The notes below the pieces were generated by a model. It was not told the origin of the DNA and searched no databases. It was given only the letters and a program-made list of their open reading frames with translations. 64,000 bases of DNA from Pseudophaeobacter sp. (GTDB taxonomy: Bacteria > Pseudomonadota > Alphaproteobacteria > Rhodobacterales > Rhodobacteraceae), in assembly GCA_027019165.1 (NCBI GenBank), contig JALUXC010000010.1:148035-212034 (forward strand), written 5' to 3'. Both the position numbers and the translations under genes were made by a program. Below, one piece after another: positions 32,778-40,941 of the stretch (the first letter of the stretch is position 1; each line of letters opens with the position of its first letter).

Positions 32778-34541
32778 ATGACATTACAACATATCGACAT
32801 CAACGACCTCACCATTTCCCCGCTCAACGTGCGCAAATACGGCACGAAGGACTGCACCGATCTGGTGATCAGCATCCGCGCCCTTGGCGTTTTACAACCG
32901 CTCTTGGTACGCCCTGCTGGTGAGGGCTTCGAGGTGGTCGCAGGCCAGCGACGTTTGAACGCCTGCCGCATCCTTGCCGAAGAAGGGGAAATCACCCCGA
33001 TCCCGTGCCTTGTGATGGCCGAGGGGGATGACGCAGCCGCAATCGAAGCCTCGCTTGCCGAGAATGTCGAACGCCTTCCCATGGATGAGGTGGATCAGTT
33101 CAAGGCTTTTTCCAAGCTCTTGAAAGAAGGCCGCACAGCCGAGGATATCGCCGAAACCTTCGGCATCACCGAGCGTATGGTTGCGCAGCGTCTGGCTTTG
33201 GGACGGCTGCATGCGCCGATCCTGACCGCCTATCGCAAGGGTGATCTTCATGCCCGTGACATCCGCAACCTGACCATGGCAACCATGAAGCAGCAGAAGG
33301 CATGGTGGTCATTGGTCAAAGACGAAGGCAGCAATGTCCCCACGGGACAGCGTCTGAAAGACTGGCTCTTCGGCGGGGCGCATATCCCGACCGACCATGC
33401 GCTCTTTGACGTGGAAGAATCCGGCTTGCCGGTTGTTGCCGATCTCTTTGGGGAGGACAGCTATTTTGCCGACAGCGAAGCGTTCTGGGCTTCGCAAAAT
33501 GCCGTCATTGCCGAACGGGTTACGGCCTATCACGCAGAGGGCTGGGCAGATGTGATCGTGATGGACGTCGGCGCGTATTTTGCAAACTGGGACTATCGCA
33601 CGGCCTCCAAGGCCAAGGGTGGCAAGGTGTTCATCACCTGCACAAGTCAAGGCGAGGTCAGTTTCCACGAGGGCTATCTGACCAGTGCCGAGGCCAAACG
33701 TCTTGAGAAGGCCGAAGCAGGCACACCGCCTACGCAGAAGCCCGAAATCACCAAAGCCATGCAGAATTATCTCGATCTGCACCGCCATGCCGCCGTGCGC
33801 CGTGACCTTCTGGATGCGCCCGACATGGCCTTGCGCCTGATCGCGGCGCATATGATTGCGGGATCATCGCTCTGGGACGTGCAGGCCGACCCGCAAAAAG
33901 GGACGAAACCCGATATTGCCGAGAGCCTTGCCACCAATACCGCGCAGCAGGCCTTCGAGGCAGAATCTCAGGCCGTGGCGGAACTCCTGGAACGGGATGG
34001 AACATTGCTGGCAACCCGCGGGGGTTATGAGTCGCGCCCCGACATGGCGATTGTGCTGACCAAGCTGATGCTGCTGGATGATACGTCAGTCCTGCGCATC
34101 CTCACATGTCTGATGGCAGACAGTCTCGCAGTGGGCACCGACCTGATCGAAATGCTGGCAGTCGAGTTATCCACGGACATGACCTCTGCGTGGGAAATCG
34201 ACGATACTTTCTTTGATCTGATGCGTGACAAGGAGGCCATTAACGTCATGGTCGCGGAAATCGCGGGCGAAACAGTCGCAAATCAGAACGTGACTGCGAC
34301 TGCCAAGGTGCAGAAATCCATCATCAAGGCCTGCCTTGATGGTACCCGCACCACGCAGGTCGAGAACTGGACACCGCGCTACATGACAGTGCCACCGCAG
34401 GGCTACACCAGCCGCAGCGCTTTTGTGGAACCTTCACTCGAGGCCGAAGGCCTCGCTATCGCGGCGGAAGAACACACTCATGGCTCGGGGCACATGGCAG
34501 TGTTCCGAGCCAGCCCACAAAAAAAGCGCGGCCAGCCCTGA
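32778..34541 (+). CDS. ParB/RepB/Spo0J-like protein
   Basis: 587 residues; ATG at 32778 with AAAAGGAAA upstream. The N-terminal ParB-type nuclease-like domain (about 5-95) has GVLQPLLVR and GFEVVAGQRRLNACR; a helix-turn-helix follows (AEDIAETFGITERMVAQRLALG), and then a long C-terminal part. Ordinary partition ParB proteins are about 300 residues and pair with ParA; this one is twice as long and no parA is present, so it is more likely a plasmid-type DNA-binding factor for transfer or regulation. It follows ardA on the same strand. Its stop overlaps a hairpin whose T-run faces the other way (34515-34555). Confidence 0.88.
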   Translation: MTLQHIDINDLTISPLNVRKYGTKDCTDLVISIRALGVLQPLLVRPAGEGFEVVAGQRRLNACRILAEEGEITPIPCLVMAEGDDAAAIEASLAENVERLPMDEVDQFKAFSKLLKEGRTAEDIAETFGITERMVAQRLALGRLHAPILTAYRKGDLHARDIRNLTMATMKQQKAWWSLVKDEGSNVPTGQRLKDWLFGGAHIPTDHALFDVEESGLPVVADLFGEDSYFADSEAFWASQNAVIAERVTAYHAEGWADVIVMDVGAYFANWDYRTASKAKGGKVFITCTSQGEVSFHEGYLTSAEAKRLEKAEAGTPPTQKPEITKAMQNYLDLHRHAAVRRDLLDAPDMALRLIAAHMIAGSSLWDVQADPQKGTKPDIAESLATNTAQQAFEAESQAVAELLERDGTLLATRGGYESRPDMAIVLTKLMLLDDTSVLRILTCLMADSLAVGTDLIEMLAVELSTDMTSAWEIDDTFFDLMRDKEAINVMVAEIAGETVANQNVTATAKVQKSIIKACLDGTRTTQVENWTPRYMTVPPQGYTSRSAFVEPSLEAEGLAIAAEEHTHGSGHMAVFRASPQKKRGQP

Positions 34542-34555
34542 CGGGCTGCCCGCGC
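34515..34555 (-). terminator. Terminator-like hairpin facing left
   Basis: GCGCGG-c-CAGCCC pairs with GGGCTG-c-CCGCGC (34526-34555). On the minus strand it is followed by seven Ts, the classic intrinsic terminator form. No leftward gene lies to its right before the VOC gene at 35266, so it may also act poorly in the + direction at the end of parB. It overlaps the parB stop codon. Confidence 0.5.
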
Positions 34556-34619
34556 CGCATTTGATATTAAGAACAAGTATGTGGTAGTATAAAGTAGGAT
34601 AATCAAATTGGGGCCATCT

Positions 34620-34871
34620 ATGAGTATGATCAAAAAGAGCATTACCGTGACCGACAGTCAGGACGCCTTCATTCAGGCGCAGATCGCCTCCGGTCACTAT
34701 GCGTCCGACAGCGAAGTGATCCGCGAAGCCCTGCGCGAAAAGGAACTGCGCATGGCCGAGATTGACTCCCTGCGCACGAAGCTGATCGCCTCCGAAGAAA
34801 GCGGTCTCAGCGAGCGCAGTCCCGCCGACATCCGAAAAGCCGCGAAGGAGCGCCTGAAAAACGCTCTATGA
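34620..34871 (+). CDS. parD: ParD-family antitoxin
   Basis: 83 residues: ribbon-helix-helix N-terminus (KKSITVTDSQDAFIQAQIASGHYASDSEVIREALREKE), which binds its own promoter, and a C-terminal segment that wraps the toxin. It neutralises ParE, the next gene, and stabilises the element. TTGATA (34561) and TAGTAT (34585), 18 bp apart, form a plausible promoter. It is coupled to parE by an ATGA overlap. Confidence 0.9.
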   Translation: MSMIKKSITVTDSQDAFIQAQIASGHYASDSEVIREALREKELRMAEIDSLRTKLIASEESGLSERSPADIRKAAKERLKNAL

Positions 34872-35161
34872 CAAAACTGACGCTCCGCATTACACATGTC
34901 GCGGATCAGGACCTCGACGATCTCTACACCGAAGGCTTCACGACTTGGGGCGAAGCCCAGGCCGACCGCTACTATGACGGCTTGCTGGAGCGGTTCGAGC
35001 GCATTCGCGAACACCCGAAAATGTATCCGGCGGTCGACGACATCCGCGAAGGCTACCGCCGCTCCGTCTATGAAAAACACAGCATTTACTATGTAATCGA
35101 CGAGGACTCCGTCGAAATCCGAGCGGTCGTAAAGTATCAGGACGTAGCACGCAGGTCATAA
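34868..35161 (+). CDS. parE: ParE-family toxin
   Basis: 97 residues of the RelE/ParE fold: LTLRITHVADQDLDDLYTEGFTTWGEAQADRYYDGLLERFERI, then GYRRSVYEKHSIYYVIDEDSVEIRAVV. ParE proteins poison DNA gyrase. Length and residues are normal, so it looks functional. Its ATG overlaps the parD stop. As part of an element with no parA it would act as an addiction module keeping the insertion in the genome. Confidence 0.9.
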   Translation: MTKLTLRITHVADQDLDDLYTEGFTTWGEAQADRYYDGLLERFERIREHPKMYPAVDDIREGYRRSVYEKHSIYYVIDEDSVEIRAVVKYQDVARRS

Positions 35162-35265
35162 CCGCAACTCCAACCATTCGCTGCAATCCGTATCAACCGT
35201 CGAGATGCGGACAGAACAGACATGAGCTGCGGTTGCACCAATGACCACTCTTGCGTCAATTTTGC

Positions 35266-35859
35266 TTAGTTCGGTCGCCCAAAGAAACATACATATCCGT
35301 CGGGATCGGTGATTTCAAAACCACGCAGGCCGTCATCAGGATCATCTTGAAGGGGCTTTCTGAAAGAGACACCACGGCTTTCGAATTCTTCAGCCAACCT
35401 ATCGGGATTCGATGCATAAACGAACGCGTCCAAACGAGCCCACTCATGCACTTGATGATTCGGTTTCGGGACGATTTCATCCCCGATGACCTTGATCATT
35501 ATCTGTGCCGCCCCGCGCCCGACGATTGCGAAAAACGCATCCCCTTGAGGACCCTTGAAACGACACTCAAACCCAAGTTTTTTGGTGTAGTATTCTATGG
35601 AAGCCGAGAGATCGCTGACAATGAAGAAAGGCGAGCAAGGGCCTACCGTATCAACGGCTTCAGGTTTTACGCCCTTCTGTCCTGAAAAGACACTGGACCG
35701 CATCGCACGCCAACTCGAAAAACCGAAGTCACGCGCTACTGAAAGTTGTGCATCAGCAAGCCGTGCTTCTTTGCCTTCAGCCTGCCATTGCTGCAATCTT
35801 TGTTTAGCAGTCTTTTTTAGCCACTCGATATTGGCGGATTCAGGGAGTGGTTTTGACAT
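35266..35859 (-). CDS. VOC/glyoxalase-bleomycin resistance family protein with N-terminal helix domain
   Basis: 197 residues. The C-terminal VOC domain (about 70-197) has PFFIVSDLSASIEYYTKKLGFE, DAFFAIVGRGAAQIMI and DPDGYVCFFGRPN (a Glu/His metal-ligand scaffold; the ligands are not all obvious). An N-terminal helical extension (IEWLKKTAKQRLQQWQAEGKEARLADAQLSVARDFGFSSW) resembles the ankyrin-like leader found in some annotated glyoxalases. Reaction unknown; resistance to a small toxin is plausible but not shown. Confidence 0.8.
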   Translation of the reverse strand: MSKPLPESANIEWLKKTAKQRLQQWQAEGKEARLADAQLSVARDFGFSSWRAMRSSVFSGQKGVKPEAVDTVGPCSPFFIVSDLSASIEYYTKKLGFECRFKGPQGDAFFAIVGRGAAQIMIKVIGDEIVPKPNHQVHEWARLDAFVYASNPDRLAEEFESRGVSFRKPLQDDPDDGLRGFEITDPDGYVCFFGRPN

Positions 35860-36240
35860 GTTTCACCTTCTTCCATGCAGGCCCGGCGTCCGCGTTCTCA
35901 GGCTGAAAAAAGGTCTATGACAGATCAAATTGACAGGTGGGTTCTACCCTTTTCGCGGACCGACGGCATCCTCTGTGCCAATACGATCCATAAAACTCAT
36001 AACTGAGAGGGTGTCAACTTTGTTGAAAGTATGTGCTCCATTTATTGGTATTCGCCGAAGCCGACATTTAAGAGCGTCTCAGCGTCGGTCAATTTGGGCT
36101 CTTTCCGGACCTTCGCTGCGCGCTGTCCAACAAAGGCCGGGAAACGTCAGCAACGCGGACGAGTTGCCGTTTCTTGGATCATCTTGATTTTTCTGCCTAG
36201 TTGAATAGCGTGACCCGAGGCAAAGCTATGGAGCAGCGGC
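35860..36240. other. Intergenic stretch, no gene seen
   Basis: 381 bp between the VOC gene and the LysE gene. Short frames exist, none with a ribosome site and protein-like content. It shares the phrase TGGGCTCTTT with 36.9 kb (36115-36125 area versus 36942), possibly remnants of one repeated noncoding sequence. A promoter for the LysE gene is expected at its right end. Confidence 0.4.
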
Positions 36241-36879
36241 ATGATCGATTGGACAGGACTGACCTCAATCCTTGCGGCTTTTTTGATCGTCGCAGCTTCG
36301 CCTGGGCCAGCAACTTTGGCAGTTAGCACGGTGTCTGCTGCTTCTGGGCGCAAAAGCGGAATGATCTTCGGCGCAGGTCTTGCATTCGGTCTCGCGTTTT
36401 GGGGGGTAATCGCCGCAACAGGCCTCGGGGCCATTCTTCAAGCATCCACGCACCTACTGATCGCACTGAAAGTAGGTGGAGGAATCTATCTGCTTTGGCT
36501 GGCATATGGATCGGCTCGCTCTGCAATGCGCGCGGCACCTGAAAAGCCGGGTCTGGACAGTCAATTCCGGTCAAGTGAGAAGCGACTGTTCGTTAAAGGA
36601 CTTGCACTTAACCTGTCCAATCCCAAGGCTGTCGTCGCTTGGATGGCTGCGCTTTCGGTTGGCCTTGGATCTGATGACGGATTGATGGCCATGGTCATAG
36701 CCACGCTTGGATGCGCATTGACCGGGCTTCTCATCTACGCGGCCTATGCGGCTGCATTTTCGCTCTCAGTCATCATGAACGGATACGTGAAGTTCCGTCG
36801 TTGGATCGATGGACTGGTTTCGGCTCTCTTCGCCATTGCTGGGATCGCACTCATCCGGTCAGCGTTGACAAGAAGCTAA
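36241..36879 (+). CDS. LysE/RhtB family amino-acid exporter
   Basis: A 212-residue inner-membrane protein with about six hydrophobic helices: IDWTGLTSILAAFLIVAASPGPATLAV with the conserved SPGP motif in helix 1, FGLAFWGVIAATGLGAIL, KVGGGIYLLWLAYG (the G-x-Y/W-L-x-W-L-x-x block) and LNLSNPKAVVAW (NPKA motif). This is the RhtB/LysE translocator family that exports amino acids or homoserine lactones. GGAG precedes the ATG. Substrate unknown. Full length. Confidence 0.9.
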   Translation: MIDWTGLTSILAAFLIVAASPGPATLAVSTVSAASGRKSGMIFGAGLAFGLAFWGVIAATGLGAILQASTHLLIALKVGGGIYLLWLAYGSARSAMRAAPEKPGLDSQFRSSEKRLFVKGLALNLSNPKAVVAWMAALSVGLGSDDGLMAMVIATLGCALTGLLIYAAYAAAFSLSVIMNGYVKFRRWIDGLVSALFAIAGIALIRSALTRS

Positions 36880-37003
36880 CGTTTCCCACGGGCGGTATCC
36901 TTCGATATCAGCCATTCGTTTTATGTGCAGCATCCGTTGAAATGGGCTCTTTTTAGCTTTCTCTGCGGTTTGACTGAATGGCCGCGACATCCGAGTTCCC
37001 GAC

Positions 37004-39706
37004 TTACCCCATAGACGGTCCATCACGGGTTCGGGTCGGGCGGCGTTGTTGTGTTCGATCCATCGCCCAGGTGGGTCGATCTCGATTGTTGACGAAGACG
37101 CCCATGTTTTCGCGGTGGCGGGTCATCGCGACGTAGATAAGGTGGCGATCCATAGAGCGGGAGGTCAGAACGTAGGATTGGTCGACCGTTGCACCTTGGG
37201 ATTTGTGGATGGTGACAGCATAGCCGTGATCGAAGCTGTGGAAGTCGTTTGGATTAAAGCAGACGAGGCGATCTTCATCGCCATCTAGAGCAACAGCCAT
37301 TTGACCGTTCTCCGCTTTTACGACGGTGCCCAGCATGCCGTTCTTGACGCCGATATTTTTGTCATTGCGTGTGAAGACGATGCGGTCGTCTGCTGCAAAG
37401 GCGCGTTTGCCTGTGTCCGTTTTGAACAGGGTTTCAGGTGATGCCTCGCCGTTTGAGCGTAGTGCAGAACGGATGGCCTGGTTGAGCGCATGCACATCCT
37501 TGCGTTTGTGGGCGAAGGCCAGACGGGATTTGGCGGCCCCATTTGCGGCGACATCTATTGCGTAGGTTCCGACCAGTGCCTCAATCGCCGTTTCGCGTGT
37601 GTGACTACGAGATACGGCACCGCGATTTTCATAGCTTTTTATGGCGCTCCACATATCGCCGTCAGCCAGATCGCGCGAGGCTCTTTTCTGCCAATCCGCC
37701 GTCTGGCGGTGGATTTCGGTCAGGCGGTCCGCGCCATGCGTTTTGACGATCTGCCTAAATGGGGTACCCGCCTCGATGGGTTGTAGTTGATCGGGATCGC
37801 CGACCAGTACCAGTTTTGCGCCAATCTCGTTCATTTTGGTGGCAACACGCGCTAACTGTCGTGTGCCGACCATTCCGGCTTCGTCGATGACGAGGACATC
37901 ACCCTTTGAGATCGGTTCATTTCCATTTTCCCATGACAGTTCCAGCGAAGCCAGCGTTCGGCTTTTGATGCCGGAGGCATTCTGTAGTTCCTCTGCCGCT
38001 TTCCCTGCCAGAGCGGCTCCGTGAACAGTAACGCCTTGTTTCGCCCAAGCGTTCTGCGCCGTTGCGAGCAAAGTGCTTTTCCCTGCGCCCGCGAGTCCGA
38101 CAACAGAGGAAAGTTGTTTATCACCCAAAACATGGCGCAGGGCGTGTTGTTGTTCGTCGCTCAGTTTGCCACCGAAGGCCCGTTTCATGTTGGCATTCTG
38201 CGTTTTGATCGCGTCTTTGATATGCGACGCAGACACAGCAAATCCGTGTTGGCTCACCATCAATCCGGTCGCATGAACCAATTTCCGCTCGGCAGCCTGA
38301 TAGTTCTTCGTCGTGAAGACAGGGACAGTCCCATCATCGGGCAACCGCACCAGTTGAGGCGCGCGCATGGCCTGATCCGCCGCCTTTTGCAACGCCATTG
38401 GATCGTCAATCTTCTGAGCGAGCGTACGCAACACATCAACCCGTTTGAAGGCCGCTTTGGTTCGCGAGATATGATCCAGAACCAATTCAGGTGATTTAAC
38501 AAGTTGGGCGGCGGAATATGAGACACCGCCATCGTTCAGAACAAGCGCTTGTTTAGGATCAGTTTGAACTTGCCTGTGGAACGCAACAGACAGGCCTTGT
38601 TTCTGGGCATCCCGCGCGAGGGCTCGCCGTTCGCTGAGATGTTTGGTGATCAGAACCTGTTGCGCCGCACGGTTCTGGTGCTCTGCAGCCCGTGCCTCAG
38701 CTTCAATCTGGCGAAGCCTTATCTGATATTGACCCGTTGCACGCGACAAGAGCCCACGCAGGCCTTTGGGCAGACCGGCTTGTCGCGTTTTGATGTCTTC
38801 AAGGCGTTGGACTGCTTGCCGCTTGAGCAGATCAGCACGTTCTTGGCGTTGTGCTTCAACCAGCTTGGCCCGCCGGGCTTCGAAAGCAGTCTTCTGAGGA
38901 TCGACGGTTTGCCTGAGCAAGTCCTGCAAACGATCAGCGACCTTGTCAACGGACGGCAGGTTCCTCTCAGATCCGAGCCGCGCCCGCATCTCGTTGGGTT
39001 TGACGCCACACCAACGTGAGAGCGACCAGACTTTGCCGGATGCATCGACAGCCACAAAGCCACGCCGATCACCACATGCAAGGACAAAGCCGTGCTCATT
39101 CAGGGCCGCCTCAAACCCCGCCTTAGAATCGGACGCTTCCCAGCACCCCCGAAACATTTTCTTGATGGCCTTCGGATCACGCTTGGTGCGATTGGCTTGC
39201 CCGGCTTCCTCACGGCTGTAATTCAGCGGATCGCGTTTTGCTTTGTTCTCAAACCCGCGCGGAACCTCCCAATCATGGGAGAGGAACAGTTCGTGAGACA
39301 GCGCTGTTAGCTTGCGTTTATAATGCGGCATGTTGATCGCTTTGAGCGCCAGCCCATCAATCCGTGACCAGACAGCATGGGCATGCCGCCGACCATTCTT
39401 TTCGTGGAAGACAATCGCGCGGGGCTGACCCGTGAGACCCAAACGCTGCTCGGCTTGAGCCACCGCCGCTTCGAACTCCGCAACGGATACCTCAGCGTCA
39501 GTGGGTGGGTTCAGAGATAACGAGAACAGGTATTTCTGGCACTGTGTGGCATTGGATATCGCCTCTGCCTCGGCAAACGCGCCAAGCAAATCCTCGGCAA
39601 CGAACCCGCGCATAGAATGCACGGTGACATGATCGTTGTCGCGCGGATTCAGCAAATGCCGTGCGAGTTCGGATCCATAGCCACGTTCGTTGCCCTTAAG
39701 AATCAC
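37004..39706 (-). CDS. Relaxase fused to RecD/TraA-type helicase
   Basis: 900 residues from a GTG start (39706), which overlaps the MobC stop. The N-terminal relaxase (1-250) has the metal motif HEKNGRRHAHAVWSRID with His101, His108 and His110, the pattern of MOB-P/VirD2-like nickases; the nucleophile Tyr is probably Tyr10 or Tyr59. From about 515 on lies a superfamily I helicase: Walker A GLAGAGKS at 537-544, Walker B VLVIDEAGMV at 604-613, GDPDQLQPI at 636-644, and GYAVTIHKSQGATVDQSYV near 840. It nicks and unwinds the element at oriT and leads the strand to a recipient. The fusion resembles Ti-plasmid TraA in layout but with a MOB-P-like nickase end. Product appears intact. Confidence 0.9.
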   Translation of the reverse strand: MILKGNERGYGSELARHLLNPRDNDHVTVHSMRGFVAEDLLGAFAEAEAISNATQCQKYLFSLSLNPPTDAEVSVAEFEAAVAQAEQRLGLTGQPRAIVFHEKNGRRHAHAVWSRIDGLALKAINMPHYKRKLTALSHELFLSHDWEVPRGFENKAKRDPLNYSREEAGQANRTKRDPKAIKKMFRGCWEASDSKAGFEAALNEHGFVLACGDRRGFVAVDASGKVWSLSRWCGVKPNEMRARLGSERNLPSVDKVADRLQDLLRQTVDPQKTAFEARRAKLVEAQRQERADLLKRQAVQRLEDIKTRQAGLPKGLRGLLSRATGQYQIRLRQIEAEARAAEHQNRAAQQVLITKHLSERRALARDAQKQGLSVAFHRQVQTDPKQALVLNDGGVSYSAAQLVKSPELVLDHISRTKAAFKRVDVLRTLAQKIDDPMALQKAADQAMRAPQLVRLPDDGTVPVFTTKNYQAAERKLVHATGLMVSQHGFAVSASHIKDAIKTQNANMKRAFGGKLSDEQQHALRHVLGDKQLSSVVGLAGAGKSTLLATAQNAWAKQGVTVHGAALAGKAAEELQNASGIKSRTLASLELSWENGNEPISKGDVLVIDEAGMVGTRQLARVATKMNEIGAKLVLVGDPDQLQPIEAGTPFRQIVKTHGADRLTEIHRQTADWQKRASRDLADGDMWSAIKSYENRGAVSRSHTRETAIEALVGTYAIDVAANGAAKSRLAFAHKRKDVHALNQAIRSALRSNGEASPETLFKTDTGKRAFAADDRIVFTRNDKNIGVKNGMLGTVVKAENGQMAVALDGDEDRLVCFNPNDFHSFDHGYAVTIHKSQGATVDQSYVLTSRSMDRHLIYVAMTRHRENMGVFVNNRDRPTWAMDRTQQRRPTRTRDGPSMG

Positions 39707-40143
39707 CGGCGCGACCTTTGCTTTTTGCCGAGCGCCTGCATCAACATCGCCCGAATGGCGGCCAAATGCGCATTGGCTTCGGCAATCTGATCTTTCTCCG
39801 TCTCTCCTACGATCAAGGCACCGATATTGGCATGGTAGGCGAGTTGGTTGAGATTGCTTGCAATCCGAGACTGCCCGAGCAGAGCCAACGCCTCAGCCGC
39901 TGCTTTCTTTTGCTCAACCTGATCCTCAGGCCGTGTCTTGCGCAGCTTGGAATCCTCAGCAAAGACACAAGCCCGCACATAGGCACTCAGCGTCATACCC
40001 GTCGCGAGTTCTTCCAACCGCGCCCGTTCCTCGGGCGTCAGCCTTAGGGTCAATGGTGACAAGGCAGTACGTGTCTTACTCGAAGACGCATTTACGAACA
40101 CTGGCGTGACATTCGGATCATGTGATGATGCAAGACGGGTCAT
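39703..40143 (-). CDS. mobC: MobC-like relaxosome protein
   Basis: 146 residues. The LTLRLTPEERARLEELATGMTLSAYVRACVF block is the ribbon-helix-helix start of MobC/plasmid mobilization relaxosome proteins, followed by helix-rich RIASNLNQLAYHANIGALI (the conserved NLNQLA motif of the family). It binds oriT DNA and helps relaxase access. It is translationally coupled to both neighbours (4-bp overlaps). Family assignment is good. Confidence 0.88.
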   Translation of the reverse strand: MTRLASSHDPNVTPVFVNASSSKTRTALSPLTLRLTPEERARLEELATGMTLSAYVRACVFAEDSKLRKTRPEDQVEQKKAAAEALALLGQSRIASNLNQLAYHANIGALIVGETEKDQIAEANAHLAAIRAMLMQALGKKQRSRR

Positions 40144-40484
40144 GGCGAAGGCTCCTCGAAAGAAGCGGCCAATCCCGGTTCGTCATCGGCGTGCTCCAAG
40201 GCACTTTCTGCAGCCTCCGCAAATGCCGATAACCTATGGATAACATCCGGCTCGGCCTGAAGAATGCTTGTCCATTCCTCCAACTCTGTCAGGATCTGCT
40301 CGCACTCAGAAGGTTCTAGGTTATTCCTCCCCGGTGCACCATCCCCATTACTCAGTTCATGTTCCGCGTTGCGATCAGAATAGACGCGAACTAGAGGCTC
40401 GCAAGCCGCACAGGCGTGCTGATCAGCAGGCTTGGACGCCCATGCGAATGATGTCGCGCCCTGATATCCGATAGATCCCGTCAA
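40140..40484 (-). CDS. Small hypothetical protein before mobC
   Basis: 114 residues if the TTG at 40484 is the start; no ATG exists in this frame, and the first 20 residues overlap the preceding gene out of frame. The end is acidic and helical (LEPSECEQILTELEEWTSILQAEPDVIHRLSAFAEAAESALEH). Its stop overlaps the MobC start (ATGA), which argues that it is translated. The start is doubtful, and the true N-terminus may be downstream at a rarer codon. Function unknown. Confidence 0.4.
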   Translation of the reverse strand: MTGSIGYQGATSFAWASKPADQHACAACEPLVRVYSDRNAEHELSNGDGAPGRNNLEPSECEQILTELEEWTSILQAEPDVIHRLSAFAEAAESALEHADDEPGLAASFEEPSP

Positions 40485-40941
40485 TCTTGTTGCGACCCGT
40501 TTTGATATACCACGCGTTCAGTTTCGGGGGGTAATACTGGGCGATGACGCGCGAGTAGAAGTCGAAACGATCAGGTGACAGGCGTTGGCCATTTTTCGAC
40601 GGGCCGTGAAAGCCAAATTGCGTATGCGGCGACACGCATGTATTCGGAAGTCCCAGCAACATGGTACAGGTCGAATAGCAGATCTGCCCGCGGATCTCGA
40701 CGCGGCGGCCGGAGGCCTCGAGGTTTCGCAGCTCGCGCAATCGGTCGCTGATGTAACCGCCGCGATCATTCTGGACAACATAGACCCTGGCCGCAGCCGC
40801 ATTGACCGGGCTGCTACTGGCCGACAGGCACGTGGCGCTAATCACCGCAGCCGCCGCAATCGACCGGCCTACCTTAGAAAGCAGCCCTGTGATCGGCGCA
40901 GTCCTCAGGGGGAAAGCCGTCTTCTTAGCCACATGTTCCAT
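40423..40941 (-). CDS. Exported ClpP/crotonase-like protein near the relaxosome genes
   Basis: 172 residues from the ATG at 40941 (GAGGA 8 nt upstream). A long signal peptide precedes the mature part (ISATCLSASSSPVNAAA). The mature part resembles envelope proteins of the ClpP-like serine fold: VQNDRGGYISDRLRELRNLEASGRRVEIRGQICYSTCTMLLGLPNTCVSP and then QFGFHGPS, with Ser in ICYSTCT and His in FGFHGP as possible dyad. It could be a periplasmic protease of the element or a chromosomal gene next to the junction. It overlaps the small gene after it. Confidence 0.65.
   Translation of the reverse strand: MEHVAKKTAFPLRTAPITGLLSKVGRSIAAAAVISATCLSASSSPVNAAAARVYVVQNDRGGYISDRLRELRNLEASGRRVEIRGQICYSTCTMLLGLPNTCVSPHTQFGFHGPSKNGQRLSPDRFDFYSRVIAQYYPPKLNAWYIKTGRNKIDGIYRISGRDIIRMGVQAC

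Noticed and set aside
32778-34541. parAB-type partition operon
   Set aside because: No ParA-type Walker ATPase precedes or follows the ParB-like gene.
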